A model generated the notes under the pieces. It saw nothing but the letters and a program-made list of their open reading frames with translations. It did not search any database and was not told the origin of the DNA. Both the position numbers and the translations under genes were made by a program. From positions 1-64,000 of the forward strand of contig CAAFTZ010000080.1 in NCBI GenBank assembly GCA_900766055.1: a DNA stretch of 64,000 nt, given 5' to 3'. Source of the DNA: an uncultured Parasutterella sp. Lineage in GTDB: Bacteria; Pseudomonadota; Gammaproteobacteria; Burkholderiales; Burkholderiaceae_F. Position 1 is the first letter of the stretch. Every line of letters begins with the position of its first letter. Of the stretch, positions 20,931 to 30,921 are shown piece after piece.

Positions 20931-21428
20931 ATGCAAAAAAAATGGTTAGCGGTTGCATTAGTTTCCGCCTTGGTTTGCTCTGCTGCGACAGCAGTGCAGG
21001 CAGAAGTTAAGATCGGTGTCGTCAGCACCGAAGTTATTCTTCGCGATTCTGCAGCTGCTCAGGCCGCAAGTAAAAAACTTGAACAAGAATTCTCTAAGCG
21101 TGATAAAGAACTCAACGCTGCCGGTCAGCGCCTGAAAAACGACGTCGAGCGCTTCGAAAAGAATGCCGGAACAATGACTGAGCAGGAAAGAATTCGTAAG
21201 CAGCGTGATCTGGCTGAAAGAGACCGCGATTTCCAGCGCCGTCAGCGCGAACTTCGCGAAGATTTCAATCAGCGCAGAAATGAAGAGCTCCAGAAGCTCC
21301 TCCGTCAGGCAAATACGGTCATCAAGAACATCGCTCAGCGCGAAAAATATGACCTCATTCTTCAGGAAGCTATTTACGTCAACCCGAAGATTGATATCAC
21401 TGACCAGGTTCTCAAGGAACTCAAGTAA
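20931..21428 (+). CDS. skp: Periplasmic chaperone Skp (OmpH family)
   Basis: Skp holds unfolded outer membrane proteins in the periplasm for delivery to BamA. The start at 20931, 6 bases after AGGAG, gives 165 residues beginning MQKKWLAVALVSALV, a clear signal peptide with predicted cleavage after VQA. The mature part starts EVKIGVVSTEVILRDS, as in the family, then forms a long lysine/glutamate/arginine-rich coiled coil (about 50-140), and returns to the trimerisation core (YDLILQEAIYVNPKIDITDQ). An upstream in-frame extension overlapping bamA lacks the signal peptide logic. Confidence 0.93.
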   Translation: MQKKWLAVALVSALVCSAATAVQAEVKIGVVSTEVILRDSAAAQAASKKLEQEFSKRDKELNAAGQRLKNDVERFEKNAGTMTEQERIRKQRDLAERDRDFQRRQRELREDFNQRRNEELQKLLRQANTVIKNIAQREKYDLILQEAIYVNPKIDITDQVLKELK

Positions 21429-21440
21429 TTTTTATCGGGC

Positions 21441-21465
21441 ACAAGCAGACAGGATGTCTGCTTGT
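21441..21465 (+). terminator. Hairpin after skp
   Basis: A perfect 11-bp stem (ACAAGCAGACA/TGTCTGCTTGT, loop GGA) follows skp, but the downstream tract (TGCTTAATT) is only mildly T-rich. It probably attenuates or stabilises rather than fully terminates; the envelope genes continue 116 bases later. Confidence 0.5.
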
Positions 21466-21580
21466 TGCTTAATTGCCATTTAGTGCAATATGTGCGGCAT
21501 GACCTGACTCGGGTTTCGGCGACTTCAAACTTGCTCTCCCTCTCAGATCGGCCGCATAAATTTTTAATAGGGCGGTATAA

Positions 21581-22669
21581 ATGATTCAACAAACAGCGCC
21601 GATGACTCTTCTTGAGTTAGTTGACCGAATTAAAGAAAAAAGCAACGACACCTTGTTAAGCACGATCAGTGCTAACGGCGGGAAGGCTGAGATTAAGTCT
21701 ATTGCTCCGCTTGAAGCTGCCGGTCACGGAGATGTCGCTTTTTTAGCCAACAGTAAATATCGAGATGCGGCCGCCGCGTGTAAGGCAACCGCATTGGTAT
21801 TGACTGAAGAGGATAAACAGGCGATCTGGGGAGACAAGGAACCGGATCGTATTGTTGTCATTACCCGCAATCCGTATGCTTGGTTCGCTTATGCGCTCCA
21901 AATTATCTTCCCTCAGGAAGCTCCTGAGCCCGGAATTGACACAAGAGCAGTTATAGAAGACGGTGCGCTCGTTGATTCGACAGCGACTGTTGAGGCCGGA
22001 GCTGTTATTCGCAAAGGCGCCCAAGTCGGTCCTTACTGCTTTGTCGGTGCGAACAGCGTAATTGGTGAAGGTGTCATTCTCGGTGAGCACACTCGGATTT
22101 ATCCGAACGTGACGATTTACTACGGCTGCCGTATCGGCAGACGCAATATCATCCACTCCGGTGCAGTGATCGGCGCCGACGGTTTTGGTTTTGCGCCTTT
22201 GGACAGGCAGTACGTAAAAATTCCTCAGATCGGAGCAGTTGAAACCGGTGACGATGTCGAAATCGGAGCTAACACCTGTATTGACCGAGGAGCCCTGCAG
22301 AACACTACGATCGGACAAGGTACGAAGATTGACGACTTAGTTATGATCGGACATAACTGCCAGGTTGGTAAGAATGTTGTTCTTTCCGGAAGAACCGGTT
22401 TGGCAGGCAGTACGATCATCGGCGACAATGTTCAGGCAGGCGGCGGCTCGGGCTTTGCCGGTCACCTCAAAGTGGCGGCCGGTTCGATCATCGGCGGCGG
22501 AGCCGGTGTCCCCGGTTCCATTGAAAAACCGGATTACTACGCCGGCTATATGCCTGCTATGCCGCACAGAGAGTTCTACAACATTCTGTCCGTGATTAAA
22601 CGTTTGCCGGAGATGCGCAGACAGCTGAAGCACCTGGCCGAAAAAATTGATTCCCTTAAAAAAGAGTAA
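21581..22669 (+). CDS. lpxD: UDP-3-O-acylglucosamine N-acyltransferase LpxD
   Basis: LpxD adds the second 3-hydroxyacyl chain in lipid A synthesis. The 362 residues contain an N-terminal uridine-binding domain (about 1-110, with [20 protein letters not shown]), a hexapeptide-repeat beta-helix (about 115-310) and a C-terminal helix pair. The catalytic-histidine segment is [16 protein letters not shown]. It is 10-20 residues longer at the N-terminus than many LpxD, with an alternative ATG at residue 8. It opens the lpxD-fabZ-lpxA-lpxB order. Confidence 0.97.
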   Translation: MIQQTAPMTLLELVDRIKEKSNDTLLSTISANGGKAEIKSIAPLEAAGHGDVAFLANSKYRDAAAACKATALVLTEEDKQAIWGDKEPDRIVVITRNPYAWFAYALQIIFPQEAPEPGIDTRAVIEDGALVDSTATVEAGAVIRKGAQVGPYCFVGANSVIGEGVILGEHTRIYPNVTIYYGCRIGRRNIIHSGAVIGADGFGFAPLDRQYVKIPQIGAVETGDDVEIGANTCIDRGALQNTTIGQGTKIDDLVMIGHNCQVGKNVVLSGRTGLAGSTIIGDNVQAGGGSGFAGHLKVAAGSIIGGGAGVPGSIEKPDYYAGYMPAMPHREFYNILSVIKRLPEMRRQLKHLAEKIDSLKKE

Positions 22670-22671
22670 AA

Positions 22672-23112
22672 ATGCAAGACATTAATGACATCATGAGGCT
22701 CTTGCCTCACCGCTATCCGTTTCTCTTGGTCGATCGAGTTCTGGAAACGAACGGTGTTGATAAGCTGATTGCTATCAAAAACGTTACCGTTAATGAGCCC
22801 CAGTTCACCGGTCATTTCCCCGGCGTTCCCGTGATGCCCGGTGTCCTTATTATTGAAGCGATGGCTCAGGCTTGTGCCATGCTTGCATTTGCGAGAATGG
22901 GCGGAGAAAGAGATCCTGAGAAGCTTTTCTATTTCGCCTCCATTGATAACGCCCGCTTCAAGCGCGTTGTTATTCCGGGAGACCAGCTGCGTTTTGAATG
23001 CACTTTCCTTCGCGAAAAACTCGGCATGATCAAAATGCACTGCGATGCAACGGTTGACGGTCAGCTGGCAGCATGTGCTGACATGATGTGCTCTTATCGT
23101 TCACCCAAATAA
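22672..23112 (+). CDS. fabZ: 3-hydroxyacyl-ACP dehydratase FabZ
   Basis: FabZ dehydrates beta-hydroxyacyl-ACP in type II fatty acid elongation. The 146 residues show [16 protein letters not shown] and the hot-dog-fold active site [20 protein letters not shown] with catalytic histidine and glutamate. It starts 2 bases after lpxD. The location between lpxD and lpxA is conserved and reflects competition for the same hydroxyacyl-ACP pool. Confidence 0.98.
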   Translation: MQDINDIMRLLPHRYPFLLVDRVLETNGVDKLIAIKNVTVNEPQFTGHFPGVPVMPGVLIIEAMAQACAMLAFARMGGERDPEKLFYFASIDNARFKRVVIPGDQLRFECTFLREKLGMIKMHCDATVDGQLAACADMMCSYRSPK

Positions 23113-23122
23113 AGGAAAAAAT

Positions 23123-23917
23123 ATGGCTCAAATCCATCCCTCATCCTTAGTAGATCCTCAAGCCAAACTTGCGGAGAACGTTGTTGTCGGTCCGTTCTGC
23201 ACGATCGGTCCCCACGTTGAAGTCGGTGAAGGAACCACTTTGCAGAGCCATATTGTTCTTACCGGTCATACCAAGATCGGTAAGAACAACAAGATCTATG
23301 CCTTTGCGGCGATCGGTATCGATCCTCAGGATAAAAAATACCGCGGCGAAGAAACCCGACTGGTTATCGGAGACAACAACGTTATTCGCGAACACTGCAC
23401 GCTCTCTGTTGGAACCGTGCAGGACAAGGGAGTAACCATTGTCGGGAACGGCAATCTGCTGATGGCCAATGTCCACGTCGCGCATGACTGCGTTATCGGA
23501 AACGACACCATCATTGCCAACAACGTCGGCTTTGCAGGACACGTTCATGTTGCTGATGACGTGATCGTCGGCGGTCAGTCCGGTATTCACCAGTTTGTCA
23601 AGATCGGGAAGGGCGCGATGCTGAGCGGCGGAAGCATGGTTCGTCAGGACTGCATCCCTTACGGCATGTATCAAGGCTATCCGGCATCTCCTTTCGGCAT
23701 CAATCTCGAAGGCATGAAGCGCCACGGCTATTCAAGAGCCGCAATGCACGCGGCAAGAGAAAGCTACAAACTGATCTTCCGTGAAGGCAAGACCGTTCCC
23801 GAGGCAGTGGAAGCCATCAAGGCTTACGCCTCAACCTTAGAAGATGAACAGGCTAAGAAAGTTTGCGAACTGATGTGTGAATTCACAGAGCAGGCAACTC
23901 GAGGATTGGCTCGCTAA
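23123..23917 (+). CDS. lpxA: UDP-N-acetylglucosamine acyltransferase LpxA
   Basis: LpxA performs the first acylation of UDP-GlcNAc in lipid A synthesis. The 264 residues begin IHPSSLVDPQAKLAENVVVG and form a left-handed beta-helix with the catalytic histidine segment NVHVAHDCVIGN and the chain-ruler region SGIHQFVKIGKGAMLSGGS. A helical domain closes the C-terminus (about 195-264). The gene shares one base with lpxB (TAATG). Confidence 0.98.
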   Translation: MAQIHPSSLVDPQAKLAENVVVGPFCTIGPHVEVGEGTTLQSHIVLTGHTKIGKNNKIYAFAAIGIDPQDKKYRGEETRLVIGDNNVIREHCTLSVGTVQDKGVTIVGNGNLLMANVHVAHDCVIGNDTIIANNVGFAGHVHVADDVIVGGQSGIHQFVKIGKGAMLSGGSMVRQDCIPYGMYQGYPASPFGINLEGMKRHGYSRAAMHAARESYKLIFREGKTVPEAVEAIKAYASTLEDEQAKKVCELMCEFTEQATRGLAR

Positions 23918-25068
23918 TGGAGCAATTGACCAATAACAGCATTATTTGGGCAGCCGGAGAGAACAGCGGAGACTATTTAGCTTCGCGTGTTCTGCCGGCT
24001 GTTGCCGCATCTCGTCCGAATCTTAAGATGGAAGGTATCGGCGGTGACCGAATGATTCAAGACGGCTTGGATCCTTGGTTTCATGCCAGCGAACTTTCCG
24101 TCCGAGGCTATTTGGAAGTGATCCGTCATTTGCCGCGAATTTTAAAAATTCGCCGCGAAATGATGCGCCGCACACTTGAGCTTCGTCCTGCCGCTTATAT
24201 CGGCGTAGACGCTCCTGACTTTAATCTTTCCATTGAAGAGAAGGTCCGTGCATCGGGTGTTCCGGTCGTCCATATGGTTGCTCCGGCCGTTTGGGCATGG
24301 CGTCCTCAGCGAATCCACCAAATCAAACGTGCGGTGGATCATCTGCTTTTGATTTTTCCTTTTGAAGAGAAGATCTTTAAAGGGGCGGGCATCCCCAGCA
24401 CCTACATCGGACATCCTTTAGCCGAGATTATTCCGATGGAACCGGATACGGAAGGCGCTAGACGCAAACTGAACATTGTTGCCCAAGGTCCTGTCATAGC
24501 CATTCTTCCCGGCAGTCGTAAAGATGAAATCCGCTGGTGTGCACCGGCATTTTTCGGCGCCGCCTCTTTAGTTCTGAAACAAGAACCGAGAACCAGATTT
24601 ATTGTCCCGGCAGCGGATGAACAAAGGAAGAAAGAGATTTTAGAAGTTCTCAATCGCTTTCCTGATGTCAAAGACAATACCGTTCTTTTGAACGGGAAGT
24701 CTCATTTGGCGATGGAAGCGGCTGACGCTATTTTGGTGGCGAGCGGCACAGCAACGCTTGAGGCGGCACTTTATAAAAAGCCCTTGGTCGTCGGATACGC
24801 TATGCCGGCGCTTTCGGCAATGCTGATTCTTTCCAAAGGACAGACAAAGTGGATCAGCCTGCCCAATATCCTGACGCAGAAGACCTTAGTTCCCGAGTGC
24901 GTTCAGATGTTCTGTTCGCCTGAGATCCTTTCGTCCCATTTGCTTCACGCCCTGGAGCCGAAGCGGCAGGAATATCTCAAAGAAGTTTTTTCTAAAATGC
25001 ATGAAACATTGCTGAGGCCGACCGCTCAGCTGGCGACTGAAGCAATCGATCAGGTTTTAAAACGCTGA
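23917..25068 (+). CDS. lpxB: Lipid-A-disaccharide synthase LpxB
   Basis: LpxB joins lipid X and UDP-diacylglucosamine to form the lipid A disaccharide. It is a 383-residue GT-B fold enzyme at the inner membrane. Visible motifs are [14 protein letters not shown] near the N-terminus, [16 protein letters not shown], the [12 protein letters not shown] linker and the [10 protein letters not shown] donor-binding segment. It overlaps rnhB by one base. With lpxD and lpxA it provides most of the early lipid A pathway; lpxC, lpxH and lpxK are not in the window. Confidence 0.97.
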   Translation: MEQLTNNSIIWAAGENSGDYLASRVLPAVAASRPNLKMEGIGGDRMIQDGLDPWFHASELSVRGYLEVIRHLPRILKIRREMMRRTLELRPAAYIGVDAPDFNLSIEEKVRASGVPVVHMVAPAVWAWRPQRIHQIKRAVDHLLLIFPFEEKIFKGAGIPSTYIGHPLAEIIPMEPDTEGARRKLNIVAQGPVIAILPGSRKDEIRWCAPAFFGAASLVLKQEPRTRFIVPAADEQRKKEILEVLNRFPDVKDNTVLLNGKSHLAMEAADAILVASGTATLEAALYKKPLVVGYAMPALSAMLILSKGQTKWISLPNILTQKTLVPECVQMFCSPEILSSHLLHALEPKRQEYLKEVFSKMHETLLRPTAQLATEAIDQVLKR

Positions 25069-25709
25069 TGGCTGATTATTTATTTGACGGCGAAGAAACG
25101 ATTGCCACGCTTGTCTGCGGCGTGGACGAAGCCGGCCGCGGGCCTTTGGCCGGACCGGTCGTTGCCGCAGCCGTGATTCTGAACCCCGATCATCCGATAG
25201 AAGGGCTCAGGGACTCAAAAAAACTGACGGCTCACGCAAGAGAAGTTCTTGCAGAGCAGATTAAAACGCATGCGCTTGCTTGGGCGATCGCTGAAAGTTC
25301 GGTTGCAGATATTGACCGAATGAATATTCTTCAGGCGACAATGGCAGCAATGCGCAAAGCCGTTCTTCAGCTTGATCCTAAACCTGACTTAGTCTTGGTT
25401 GACGGAAACCGCCTGCCGGAGCTTCCTTTCCGTGCAGAGCCGATTGTCAAAGGCGACGATCTGATTCCGGAGATTTCGGCCGCCTCCATCTTGGCCAAAA
25501 CCTACCGGGATGCTTTAATGAAAATTCTCGGCGGAATGTATCCGAAATATGGTTTCGAACAGCATGCAGGGTATGGGACGGCGCATCATCTTAAAATGCT
25601 GGAGAAATGGGGCCCGTGTCCGGTGCACCGAATGACGTTCGGTCCTGTGGCCTTGATTGCTAAGAAGTTTGAGCGGCGTGCTGATCGTAAAAAGCGAAAG
25701 GGACAGTAA
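25068..25709 (+). CDS. rnhB: Ribonuclease HII
   Basis: RNase HII removes ribonucleotides from DNA and RNA-DNA hybrids. The 213 residues show [15 protein letters not shown] with the first catalytic Asp-Glu pair, [13 protein letters not shown], the central VLVDGNRLP aspartate, and [15 protein letters not shown]. The C-terminal tail ends in basic residues. lpxB-rnhB is a conserved pair. It is immediately followed by a SpoU-family gene. Confidence 0.97.
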   Translation: MADYLFDGEETIATLVCGVDEAGRGPLAGPVVAAAVILNPDHPIEGLRDSKKLTAHAREVLAEQIKTHALAWAIAESSVADIDRMNILQATMAAMRKAVLQLDPKPDLVLVDGNRLPELPFRAEPIVKGDDLIPEISAASILAKTYRDALMKILGGMYPKYGFEQHAGYGTAHHLKMLEKWGPCPVHRMTFGPVALIAKKFERRADRKKRKGQ

Positions 25710-26510
25710 ATGGAATTCATGCGGATCACAAGCGCAGCCAATCCTTCGATTAAGCTTGCGAAGAATTTAGCGCAGCACCCGAGGGCGGCGAGAAAAGAAG
25801 GTTTATCTCTCGCCGAAGGGATTCATTTGGCCCGAGAACTTCTTTCGCATCCTGAGCTTGTCCGCAAAGTATTTTTAAGAGAAGGGGCGGAGAAGAATTT
25901 TGAAATATCAGAAATCTTACAAAGATATCAATCGGAAAAGATTCCTGTTATTCAGCTGCCGTCTCAACTTTATGCTTCGATTTCTCCGGTGGACACCAGT
26001 GCCGGGATCGTTTGTGAGATCCGCATTCCGGAAGAGGGGAAGATCAAAAAAGACGAGGATTGGATTTATCTTGACGGCGTCCAGGATCCGGGTAATGTCG
26101 GAACCATCCTCCGTTCCGCACTGGCTTCCGGAGTGACGAATATCGCGTTATCACCGCAATGTGCCTATGTTTGGTCTCCCAAAGTGCTTCGTGCAGCCAT
26201 GGGAGCCCATTTCTTCTGCAACATTATTTCTTCCGTCGAGCTTGCAGAGGTCAAAGAAAAAACCGGAGCTGCATGTTTGGTGGCTGACGCCCGCGGCGGA
26301 AAAGATCTCTACGAGGAAAAATGGGGCAAAGACCACACGCTTTGGGTATTCGGCAGTGAGGGTTTAGGCGTTTCTGAAAAATCCCTGGAACTTTCCGATT
26401 TAACGCTGCTGATCCCCCTCGATCAAAGAGTCGAAAGCCTCAACGTTGCCACTGCGGCATCCGTCTGCTTATTTGAACAGCGCAGACGCCGCCTCTCGAG
26501 TATTAAGTGA
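25710..26510 (+). CDS. SpoU/TrmH-family RNA 2'-O-methyltransferase
   Basis: This 266-residue enzyme has an N-terminal L30e-like RNA-binding domain (about 5-105) and a C-terminal SPOUT methyltransferase domain (about 115-262). The latter shows DGVQDPGNVGTILRSALASG, the FGSEGLGVSE motif and the IPLDQRVESLNVATAASVCL knot motif, which bind SAM. It most likely methylates a ribose in 23S rRNA or a tRNA; RsmB/RlmB-like naming would be a guess on substrate. An ATG five codons in (MRITSAANPS) is an alternative start. It follows rnhB directly, probably co-transcribed. Confidence 0.9.
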   Translation: MEFMRITSAANPSIKLAKNLAQHPRAARKEGLSLAEGIHLARELLSHPELVRKVFLREGAEKNFEISEILQRYQSEKIPVIQLPSQLYASISPVDTSAGIVCEIRIPEEGKIKKDEDWIYLDGVQDPGNVGTILRSALASGVTNIALSPQCAYVWSPKVLRAAMGAHFFCNIISSVELAEVKEKTGAACLVADARGGKDLYEEKWGKDHTLWVFGSEGLGVSEKSLELSDLTLLIPLDQRVESLNVATAASVCLFEQRRRRLSSIK

Positions 26511-26519
26511 AAATAGAAA

Positions 26520-26538
26520 GCGGCCGGAATTCGGCCGC
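26520..26538. terminator. Hairpin between the SpoU gene and ppsR
   Basis: GCGGCCG-GAATT-CGGCCGC is a 7-bp GC stem between two convergent genes. The minus-strand tail TTTCTATTTT makes it a fair terminator for ppsR; the plus-strand tail is not T-rich. Confidence 0.65.
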
Positions 26539-26561
26539 GTAAGAATCATTTCAGTCGGAGA

Positions 26562-27428
26562 TCACATGCCCATATGCGGATCAATGTTGATCTTGAGTTC
26601 GAGCAGAATCGTCGCAGAAATTTCTTCAATGGACTTAGAAGTGGAGGAAAGATATTTGATGCCTTCACGATCCATCATCCGCTGAGCCTCTTCAACTTCG
26701 AATTCGCAGTTCTCTATGGAAGCGTACTTAGAATTCGGGCGGCGTTCGCCGCGAATTTCAGAGAGACGCTTGGGCGAAATGGAAAGACCGAAAATCTTGT
26801 CTTTGCAGTTTTCCAGAGCAGGCGGCAGTTCGCCGCGTTCGAAATCTTCCGGAATAAGCGGGTAGTTGGCGGCCTTGACGCCGTACTGCATCGCCAAGTA
26901 CAAACTGGTCGGCGTTTTGCCGCTGCGGGAGACACCGACAAGCACTACGTCAGCTTCTTCCAGACCCTTGTTGGTTTGGCCGTCATCGTGCGCCAGTGTG
27001 TAGTTAATTGCGTCAATACGGCGGTTGTATCTTTCCTGGTCACCGATTTCATGGCTCTTGCCGACGGAGTGATCACTCGGAACACCGAGTTCGCGTTCAA
27101 GCGGCCCGACGAACGAGCGGAAGAGTTCAATCACAAAGGCGTTGCAGTATTCGTTAAATGTGGAAGCTAGAGATCCGGCGACCAGTGTAGAGAAGACAAT
27201 CGGGCGCACGCCGTTCTCTTTGCCGACTTCATTGATTCTCAAGGCCGCTGCCTTGGCTTTTTCTTCCGTGTTGACGAAAGGCATGCGGTAGCGCAGGTAT
27301 TTAAGGCCGTGAAACTGCGCTAAAACAGCATTTGCCAAAGTTTCTGCAGTAATAGCCGTCGCGTCCGATACAAAAAACACGGTACGCTGAGTCGGTTTTT
27401 CAGGGGTTTCGTTTACGTTTGAATTCAT
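26562..27428 (-). CDS. ppsR: PEP synthase regulatory protein (kinase/pyrophosphorylase)
   Basis: PpsR (DUF299 family) inactivates PEP synthase by ADP-dependent phosphorylation of a threonine and reactivates it by Pi-dependent dephosphorylation. The 288 residues begin RTVFFVSDATAITAETLANA after a short polar leader and carry the nucleotide-binding P-loop GVSRSGKTPTSLYLA. The family-typical segments IDAINYTLAHDDGQ and the C-terminal SSTSKSIEEISATIL are present. It is divergent from ppsA across a 91-base gap, the arrangement expected for enzyme and regulator. Confidence 0.96.
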   Translation of the reverse strand: MNSNVNETPEKPTQRTVFFVSDATAITAETLANAVLAQFHGLKYLRYRMPFVNTEEKAKAAALRINEVGKENGVRPIVFSTLVAGSLASTFNEYCNAFVIELFRSFVGPLERELGVPSDHSVGKSHEIGDQERYNRRIDAINYTLAHDDGQTNKGLEEADVVLVGVSRSGKTPTSLYLAMQYGVKAANYPLIPEDFERGELPPALENCKDKIFGLSISPKRLSEIRGERRPNSKYASIENCEFEVEEAQRMMDREGIKYLSSTSKSIEEISATILLELKINIDPHMGM

Positions 27429-27519
27429 AAAATTTAACGCTGTTAGATGAAGTTACGAACTTAACGCTAAAAGAACGGCTAAAATTTAGCAAATTTTTTC
27501 ACTCAATTTCGAGGTAAAC

Positions 27520-29901
27520 ATGACACAAGGACGTTTCGTCATTCCATTCAGCCAACTTCGTATGACAGATGTTGACATCGTAGGCGGCAAGAATGCTTCT
27601 CTTGGCGAACTGCTTAGCCAGCTTACAGAAGCCGGCATCAGAGTACCTGACGGCTTTGCTACTACGGCTGAAGCCTTCAGAGTCTTTTTAAAAGAAGGCG
27701 GTCTTGATAAAAGAATTGAAGATCGTCTGAGCAAGTTAGACGTTGATGATGTTAAAGAGCTGGCAAAGGCCGGCGCTGAAATTCGCGAATGGATTGAGAA
27801 AGCCCCTTTCCCGGCTCAGCTCGAAAAAGAAATCAGAGAACACTATGAGTGGCTCAAGGGCGACCAGAAGGAAATTTCCGTTGCTGTTCGTTCTTCTGCA
27901 ACTGCCGAAGACCTCCCGGACGCTTCCTTTGCCGGCCAGCAGGAAACTTACCTGAATGTCGTCGGTCTCGAACAGGTGTTCGCAAGAATGAAGGAAGTGT
28001 TCGCTTCCCTCTACAACGACCGCGCAATCTCTTACCGCGTTCACAAGGGCTTCAACCACGCTGATGTGGCTTTGTCCGCCGGTGTCCAGAGAATGGTTCG
28101 CTCTGATAAGGGCGCTGCCGGTGTTATGTTTACGATGGATACGGAAAGCGGCTTTGACCAGGTCGTTTTCATTACAGCCAGCTACGGCCTCGGTGAAACC
28201 GTTGTTCAGGGTGCTGTGAACCCGGACGAATATTTCGTTCACAAGCCCATCATGGAAATGGGTAAATTCCCGATCATCCGTAAAGTTCTCGGAAGCAAGA
28301 AGATCAAGATGGTCTTCGATACAGACAAGTCCAGCGGACGTTCTGTGAAAGTTGTTGACGTTCCCGAATCCGAACGCCGTAAATTCGCTCTGAATGACGA
28401 TGAAATCATTCAGCTTGCCAAGTACGCTCGAATTATTGAAAAACACTACGGCCGTCCGATGGATATTGAATGGGGTAAAGACGGCATCGACGGCAAACTC
28501 TACATTCTTCAGGCTCGTCCCGAGACCGTGAAGAGCCGTCAGAAGAAGGCTGATGTTCAGCAGAAATTCGTTCTTCTCGGCAAAGGCGAAGTCCTGGTAA
28601 CCGGCCGCGCTATCGGTCAGAAGATCGGCGCCGGCAAGGTTCGTATTGTTGCCGGTCCTGAACAGATGGACCTAGTTCAGGAAGGCGACGTCCTTGTTAC
28701 GGACATGACCGATCCTAACTGGGAACCGGTGATGAAGAAGGCTAGCGCTATTGTTACCAACCGCGGCGGCCGTACCTGCCACGCAGCTATTATTGCTCGT
28801 GAACTCGGTATCGCTGCTGTTGTCGGCTGCGGCGATGCTACCGAAGTCCTCAAAGACGGCCAGGAAGTTACCGTCTCCTGCGCCGAAGGTGATACAGGCA
28901 ATATTTACGACGGCCTAATCCCGTTTGAAATCAAAGAAGTGAAACAGGGCGAACTGCCTGAGATCCCCGTTAAGATCATGATGAACGTGGGCAATCCTCA
29001 GCTCGCGTTCGACTTCCAGTCCATCCCGAACAAAGGTGTCGGTTTGGCTCGTCTTGAATTCATTATCAATAACAACATCGGTATCCATCCGAAGGCCTGC
29101 TTAGCTTATCCGGATCTTCCCGAAGATCTGAGAAGGGCTGTTGAAGAAGCTGCGGCCGGTTACGAAAACCCGCGTGAATTCTTCAAGGAAAAGATCGCCG
29201 AGGGTGTTGCCACGATTGCTGCCGCTTTCTATCCGAAGAAAGTGATCGTTCGTATGTCCGACTTCAAGAGCAATGAATACCGCAAACTCTTAGGCGGCAA
29301 GCTCTACGAACCGGAAGAAGAAAACCCCATGCTCGGTTTCCGCGGTGCAAGCCGTTATGTGTCTGAAGACTTCAAAGAATGCTTTGCAATGGAATGTGAA
29401 GCTCTGAAGAAAGTCCGCGATGAAATGGGCCTGACTAACGTCGAAATCATGATCCCGTTTGTCAGAACCGTTAAGGAAGCTAAAGAAGTTAACGAACGTC
29501 TGAACGAACAAGGTCTCAAGCGCGGCGTGAACGGTCTTCGCCTCAACATGATGTGCGAAATCCCGAGCAATGCACTGCTTGCCGAGAAGTTCCTTGAACA
29601 CTTCGACGGCTTCTCTATCGGCTCCAACGACTTGACCCAGCTGACCCTCGGTCTGGACCGCGACTCCGGATTGGTTGCCAATTTCTTCGATGAGCGCGAC
29701 GAAGCAGTGAAGGTTCTCCTGGCTCGCGCCATCAAGGCTTGCCGTGAGAAGGGTGCTTACGTCGGCATTTGCGGCCAAGGCCCGTCCGACCATCCCGATT
29801 TAGCTCAGTGGCTGATGGAAGAGGGTATTGAGTCTATTTCTCTGAACCCGGACACTGTTGTCAATACTTGGCGCAGACTGGCTAAAGACGTTAAGAAGTA
29901 A
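27520..29901 (+). CDS. ppsA: Phosphoenolpyruvate synthase
   Basis: PpsA converts pyruvate and ATP to PEP, AMP and phosphate, for gluconeogenesis. The 793-residue enzyme has the N-terminal ATP-grasp domain (about 15-340, with [20 protein letters not shown]), the swivelling phosphohistidine domain ([18 protein letters not shown], about 415-435), and the C-terminal PEP/pyruvate TIM barrel (about 475-790, ending with [17 protein letters not shown] that contains the catalytic cysteine). The threonine next to the phosphohistidine (GGRTCH), the target of PpsR, is conserved. It is followed by a strong terminator. Confidence 0.98.
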   Translation: MTQGRFVIPFSQLRMTDVDIVGGKNASLGELLSQLTEAGIRVPDGFATTAEAFRVFLKEGGLDKRIEDRLSKLDVDDVKELAKAGAEIREWIEKAPFPAQLEKEIREHYEWLKGDQKEISVAVRSSATAEDLPDASFAGQQETYLNVVGLEQVFARMKEVFASLYNDRAISYRVHKGFNHADVALSAGVQRMVRSDKGAAGVMFTMDTESGFDQVVFITASYGLGETVVQGAVNPDEYFVHKPIMEMGKFPIIRKVLGSKKIKMVFDTDKSSGRSVKVVDVPESERRKFALNDDEIIQLAKYARIIEKHYGRPMDIEWGKDGIDGKLYILQARPETVKSRQKKADVQQKFVLLGKGEVLVTGRAIGQKIGAGKVRIVAGPEQMDLVQEGDVLVTDMTDPNWEPVMKKASAIVTNRGGRTCHAAIIARELGIAAVVGCGDATEVLKDGQEVTVSCAEGDTGNIYDGLIPFEIKEVKQGELPEIPVKIMMNVGNPQLAFDFQSIPNKGVGLARLEFIINNNIGIHPKACLAYPDLPEDLRRAVEEAAAGYENPREFFKEKIAEGVATIAAAFYPKKVIVRMSDFKSNEYRKLLGGKLYEPEEENPMLGFRGASRYVSEDFKECFAMECEALKKVRDEMGLTNVEIMIPFVRTVKEAKEVNERLNEQGLKRGVNGLRLNMMCEIPSNALLAEKFLEHFDGFSIGSNDLTQLTLGLDRDSGLVANFFDERDEAVKVLLARAIKACREKGAYVGICGQGPSDHPDLAQWLMEEGIESISLNPDTVVNTWRRLAKDVKK

Positions 29902-29925
29902 TTCTTAAGTTTTAGATTTTGCAAG

Positions 29926-29953
29926 ACGGCCGTTTCCTTTCGGAGGCGGCCGT
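29926..29953 (+). terminator. Intrinsic terminator after ppsA
   Basis: A 12-bp stem including two G-U pairs (ACGGCCGTTTCC against GGAGGCGGCCGT, loop TTTC) is followed by TTTT. A possible -10 (TATAAT, 29970-29975) for the next gene lies just beyond it. Confidence 0.88.
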
Positions 29954-30016
29954 TTTTGCGTACTTAACCTATAATTGAATCACGGTCAAAGAGAGACCAC
30001 AAAGAAGGGAATGCAT

Positions 30017-30439
30017 ATGGGATTGTCGTATTTTTGGTTTATTGCCGCTGCAGTGATCGGCGCGATGGATCTTTATTTCGGCAATTTTTTTCTATTGGTG
30101 ATTTCCGCTGCCGCTTTTATGACAGCACTTTTTTCCTTCTTCCTCAGTTCCGTTTATTTACAAGTCGCCATCTTCACCGTCATTTCTCTTTTGGTGATCA
30201 GCTATTTGATGCTTTTGCAGCGACATTTAAGAGAAGTTGACTTTTATTCCGAGATTCTCCGCCGGCACATTGGTAAAACCGTGACGGTTCATGAATGGAG
30301 GCATAATCGGTACGCGACCGTCCAATACAACGGACGAGTTTGGGAAGCCGAGATTGCTTTCAATGCAGGCGGTAATCTTCGTGCAGGGAAATACAAAATA
30401 TGGAAAATGCTTTCGAACCGCCTCGTCCTGATTCCGTAG
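30017..30439 (+). CDS. NfeD-like membrane protein with OB-fold tail
   Basis: The start ATG at 30017 (GAAGGG seven bases upstream) gives 140 residues; ATG at 30011 is too close to the ribosome binding site. The protein begins MGLSYFWFIAAAVIGAMDLY, has about three hydrophobic segments (residues 2-72) and a soluble C-terminal domain (about 82-140) resembling the NfeD OB fold: GKTVTV, YNGRVWEAEI, AGKYKIW and SNRLVLIP. NfeD proteins usually pair with a stomatin/SPFH protein in membrane quality control; no such gene is adjacent here. The next gene overlaps its end by 40 bases, which suggests coupled expression. Confidence 0.82.
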   Translation: MGLSYFWFIAAAVIGAMDLYFGNFFLLVISAAAFMTALFSFFLSSVYLQVAIFTVISLLVISYLMLLQRHLREVDFYSEILRRHIGKTVTVHEWRHNRYATVQYNGRVWEAEIAFNAGGNLRAGKYKIWKMLSNRLVLIP

Positions 30440-30921
30440 AGGGGAAAGTCCCGGAAGGCGTTAGTCTTCCGAATCTTGACGATCCGCTCGTCGTTAAAGA
30501 TTTACTCAGAGCACATGCAATGGCGGTTTCGAAGCGCCTTGCCGAAGCTGTTCATAAGAATGTACGCAGAGAAGAAGTTGTCCAAGCAGACCAAAGGGCC
30601 GCCGCATTCTTGGCAACGACGCTTTTGGGCAAGAATCCTGCTTATGCCAAGGCTCTGGTGAACACGCCCGAAAGAATCGAAAAGCTGCTTCGTGCGGAAT
30701 TCACAGATGCTTTGAAAGGCTTCGGGATTAAAGAGGAAGAGGCCGCAGATTCGGCCGTCTTTATGCAGCTCGTGATGTTTTTATTCACGAACCAAGTTCA
30801 TGAGCTCATCAATGAACTGCAGAAAAATCCGGATGAGATTGAGACAAAAGGTCCGCAGGCCTTGGATGCCTTACTCGAATCCTGGGTGAAAAAACTGACT
30901 AAAGAGAAGTGCGATGCCTAA
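30400..30921 (+). CDS. Unknown protein, tandem paralogue 1 (173 residues)
   Basis: No known family is recognised. The protein has a polar, proline-rich first 25 residues, then looks all-helical and acidic, with one hydrophobic helix (about 117-130). There is no signal peptide. Over residues 26-82 it aligns without gaps to residues 28-84 of the next gene: shared V31-V32, L36, K45-R46, R57, E59, D64, L71, T74, G77 and N79. The C-terminal E-S-W (160-162) keeps the same two-residue offset, so the two are duplicates. It overlaps the NfeD-like gene by 40 bases and the next gene by 8, implying a single transcript. Its function is not predicted. Confidence 0.8.
   Translation: MENAFEPPRPDSVEGKVPEGVSLPNLDDPLVVKDLLRAHAMAVSKRLAEAVHKNVRREEVVQADQRAAAFLATTLLGKNPAYAKALVNTPERIEKLLRAEFTDALKGFGIKEEEAADSAVFMQLVMFLFTNQVHELINELQKNPDEIETKGPQALDALLESWVKKLTKEKCDA

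Noticed and set aside
30011..30016. Earlier NfeD start (ATG at 30011)
   Set aside because: Too close to the GAAGGG ribosome binding site; 30017 has proper spacing.
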